DNA from: Eucalyptus grandis
Lineage: Eukaryota; Streptophyta; Magnoliopsida; Myrtales; Myrtaceae
Direction of reading: 5' to 3'
Assembly: GCF_016545825.1 (NCBI RefSeq)
Contig: NC_052622.1
Span: forward strand, 3,043,001 to 3,107,000
DNA: 64,000 nt
Shown: positions 63,004 through 64,000 of the stretch, one piece after another
How positions within the stretch are numbered: the first letter of the stretch is position 1
How the letters are laid out: every line of letters starts with the position of its first letter
Notes under the pieces: generated by a model
Seen by the model: the letters and a program-made list of their open reading frames with translations, nothing else
Database searches by the model: none
Told to the model about the DNA's origin: nothing
Position numbers and translations under genes: made by a program

Positions 63004-64000
63004 AGATATGTGAAACTCCACTTTTTGTGAAGGTTGAGGCAAGACGGCGGAAAGCCAGAAAGAAACCTAGGGTCTGGCGATAAAGAAGTTTTTCTTAGCT
63101 CATTGTTTTAGAGTGCTAGGCAGCAGTCTGTTGATACCAACAAGTGCTCATAAGGGAATGCGAGTGGGGAATTTTGTTCTTGGGACTATCCCAGGTCTCG
63201 AGGGATTGAGATATTGTAAGGTTATCGATTAGCACGGTGCAAATTGTAGAGGCAAAGCAGCTTTTATATCTCGAAGAGTCTCCATCCTATGTTGGTGTTG
63301 TATATACTGTTCTGAGTTTTCTTGTGCAGCTCCATTTGGCATTTCATTCAAGTTTCAAATTCATCGGCCTGATGGTATGTACTGACTTTAAAGCTCACAG
63401 ACCACAAATCCGTGCATGGGATTCTACGGCATTGTTGGATGACACGAGGCCTCTGTCGCAGGAAATTAGGAGGTACTGAGGATACGATTTTTATTATTGC
63501 ATCGCGATAAATTGTCAATCACTCCCGTGTAAGTATGTTTACTTTCCAATATCGATTATAACACCATCTCGTCTTTCAATCGTTGAAATTTCGTTCCCAA
63601 GTCAATACTCGTATTACAACATTTATGGAGGGAATTTCATGAGTATGGGGGGACGAATCCTGCAGTTACGTGGACTCCGAAATCGCAGTCCAGGTGGTCT
63701 CGGATGAAGCAAGAACATGCTGAGCGGTTATGTACTAGTAGCTAACGGCGGTGATCAAGTCTTCAAGCGAAGGGGAAGGAGGAGGGCCGAGGTGGGTCGA
63801 GATCTAGAGCCTCGACAAAGAGATCGGATTTCGTTATGATTAGTCACTCCGCTTCATTCACGCCGTATGGTGTATACTTCTTGAACGATGATTATCGTTG
63901 TAATATTAACGTGGAAGGAATCCTAACATCAAAGAAATAAATGAGGAATAATAAAGGACATTAGTGATTTACGTGATTTGGTTTGAATATTAATACTTAC
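63004..64000. other. HCF106 3' UTR and downstream sequence
   Basis: The first 200-500 bases should be the HCF106 3' UTR. A plus-strand frame at 63,237-63,479 has no recognisable domain. From 63,500 to the window edge I see no gene. Confidence 0.45.

Noticed and set aside
1..64000. tRNA and rRNA genes
   Set aside because: I looked for A/B-box pairs with cloverleaf potential and for rRNA-like blocks and saw none convincing; a dedicated scan would be decisive.

Overview
The window is nuclear DNA of a flowering plant, most likely a woody eudicot. Genes are widely spaced and intron-rich with GT-AG borders, two products are plant-specific (the chloroplast translocase subunit HCF106/TatB and an LSI2-type silicon/arsenite efflux carrier), and the gaps hold plant-type transposons (hAT elements, MITEs, a LINE, small LTR elements). 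I cannot name the species from sequence alone. Coordinates of spliced genes below span start codon to stop codon, and every exon border was read by eye from splice sites and reading frame.

Layout. 1.0-2.8 kb (-): RPL36, a 110-aa ribosomal protein. 4.3-8.6 kb (+): an 18-exon KIN-10C/KIF22-type kinesin with a C-terminal helix-hairpin-helix. 9.9-13.5 kb: a hAT transposon with perfect 12-bp inverted ends and a perfect 8-bp target duplication, carrying exon fragments of at least two host genes (a MATE transporter and a DUF707 protein). 15.0-18.2 kb (-): a SKP1-like gene of the long ASK20/ASK21 type. 18.7-23.8 kb: two MITEs, a block that looks organelle-derived, and a truncated transposon end. 24.2-27.0 kb: a pair of inverted repeats flanking an orphan last exon of 4-hydroxyphenylpyruvate dioxygenase (HPPD). 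27.2-43.9 kb (-): an LSI2-like cluster with two complete genes plus a decayed duplicate of a terminal exon; one gene carries a second hAT element in its intron. 35.5-35.9 kb: a minisatellite. 39.2-40.2 kb: a 5'-truncated LINE. 46.9-50.2 kb (-): a proline/serine-rich 'hydroxyproline-rich glycoprotein family' protein. 53.4-54.2 kb: tandem small LTR elements with tRNA-Met-type primer sites. 59.5-63.0 kb (+): HCF106/TatB.

The genes have unrelated jobs: translation, chromosome movement, protein turnover, metalloid efflux, thylakoid protein import. Only the LSI2-like copies are related to one another, by tandem duplication. The most unusual items are the gene-capturing hAT element, the HPPD exon between inverted repeats, the duplicated LSI2 terminal exon, and the tandem TRIM-like array. 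I found no tRNA, rRNA or CRISPR array.
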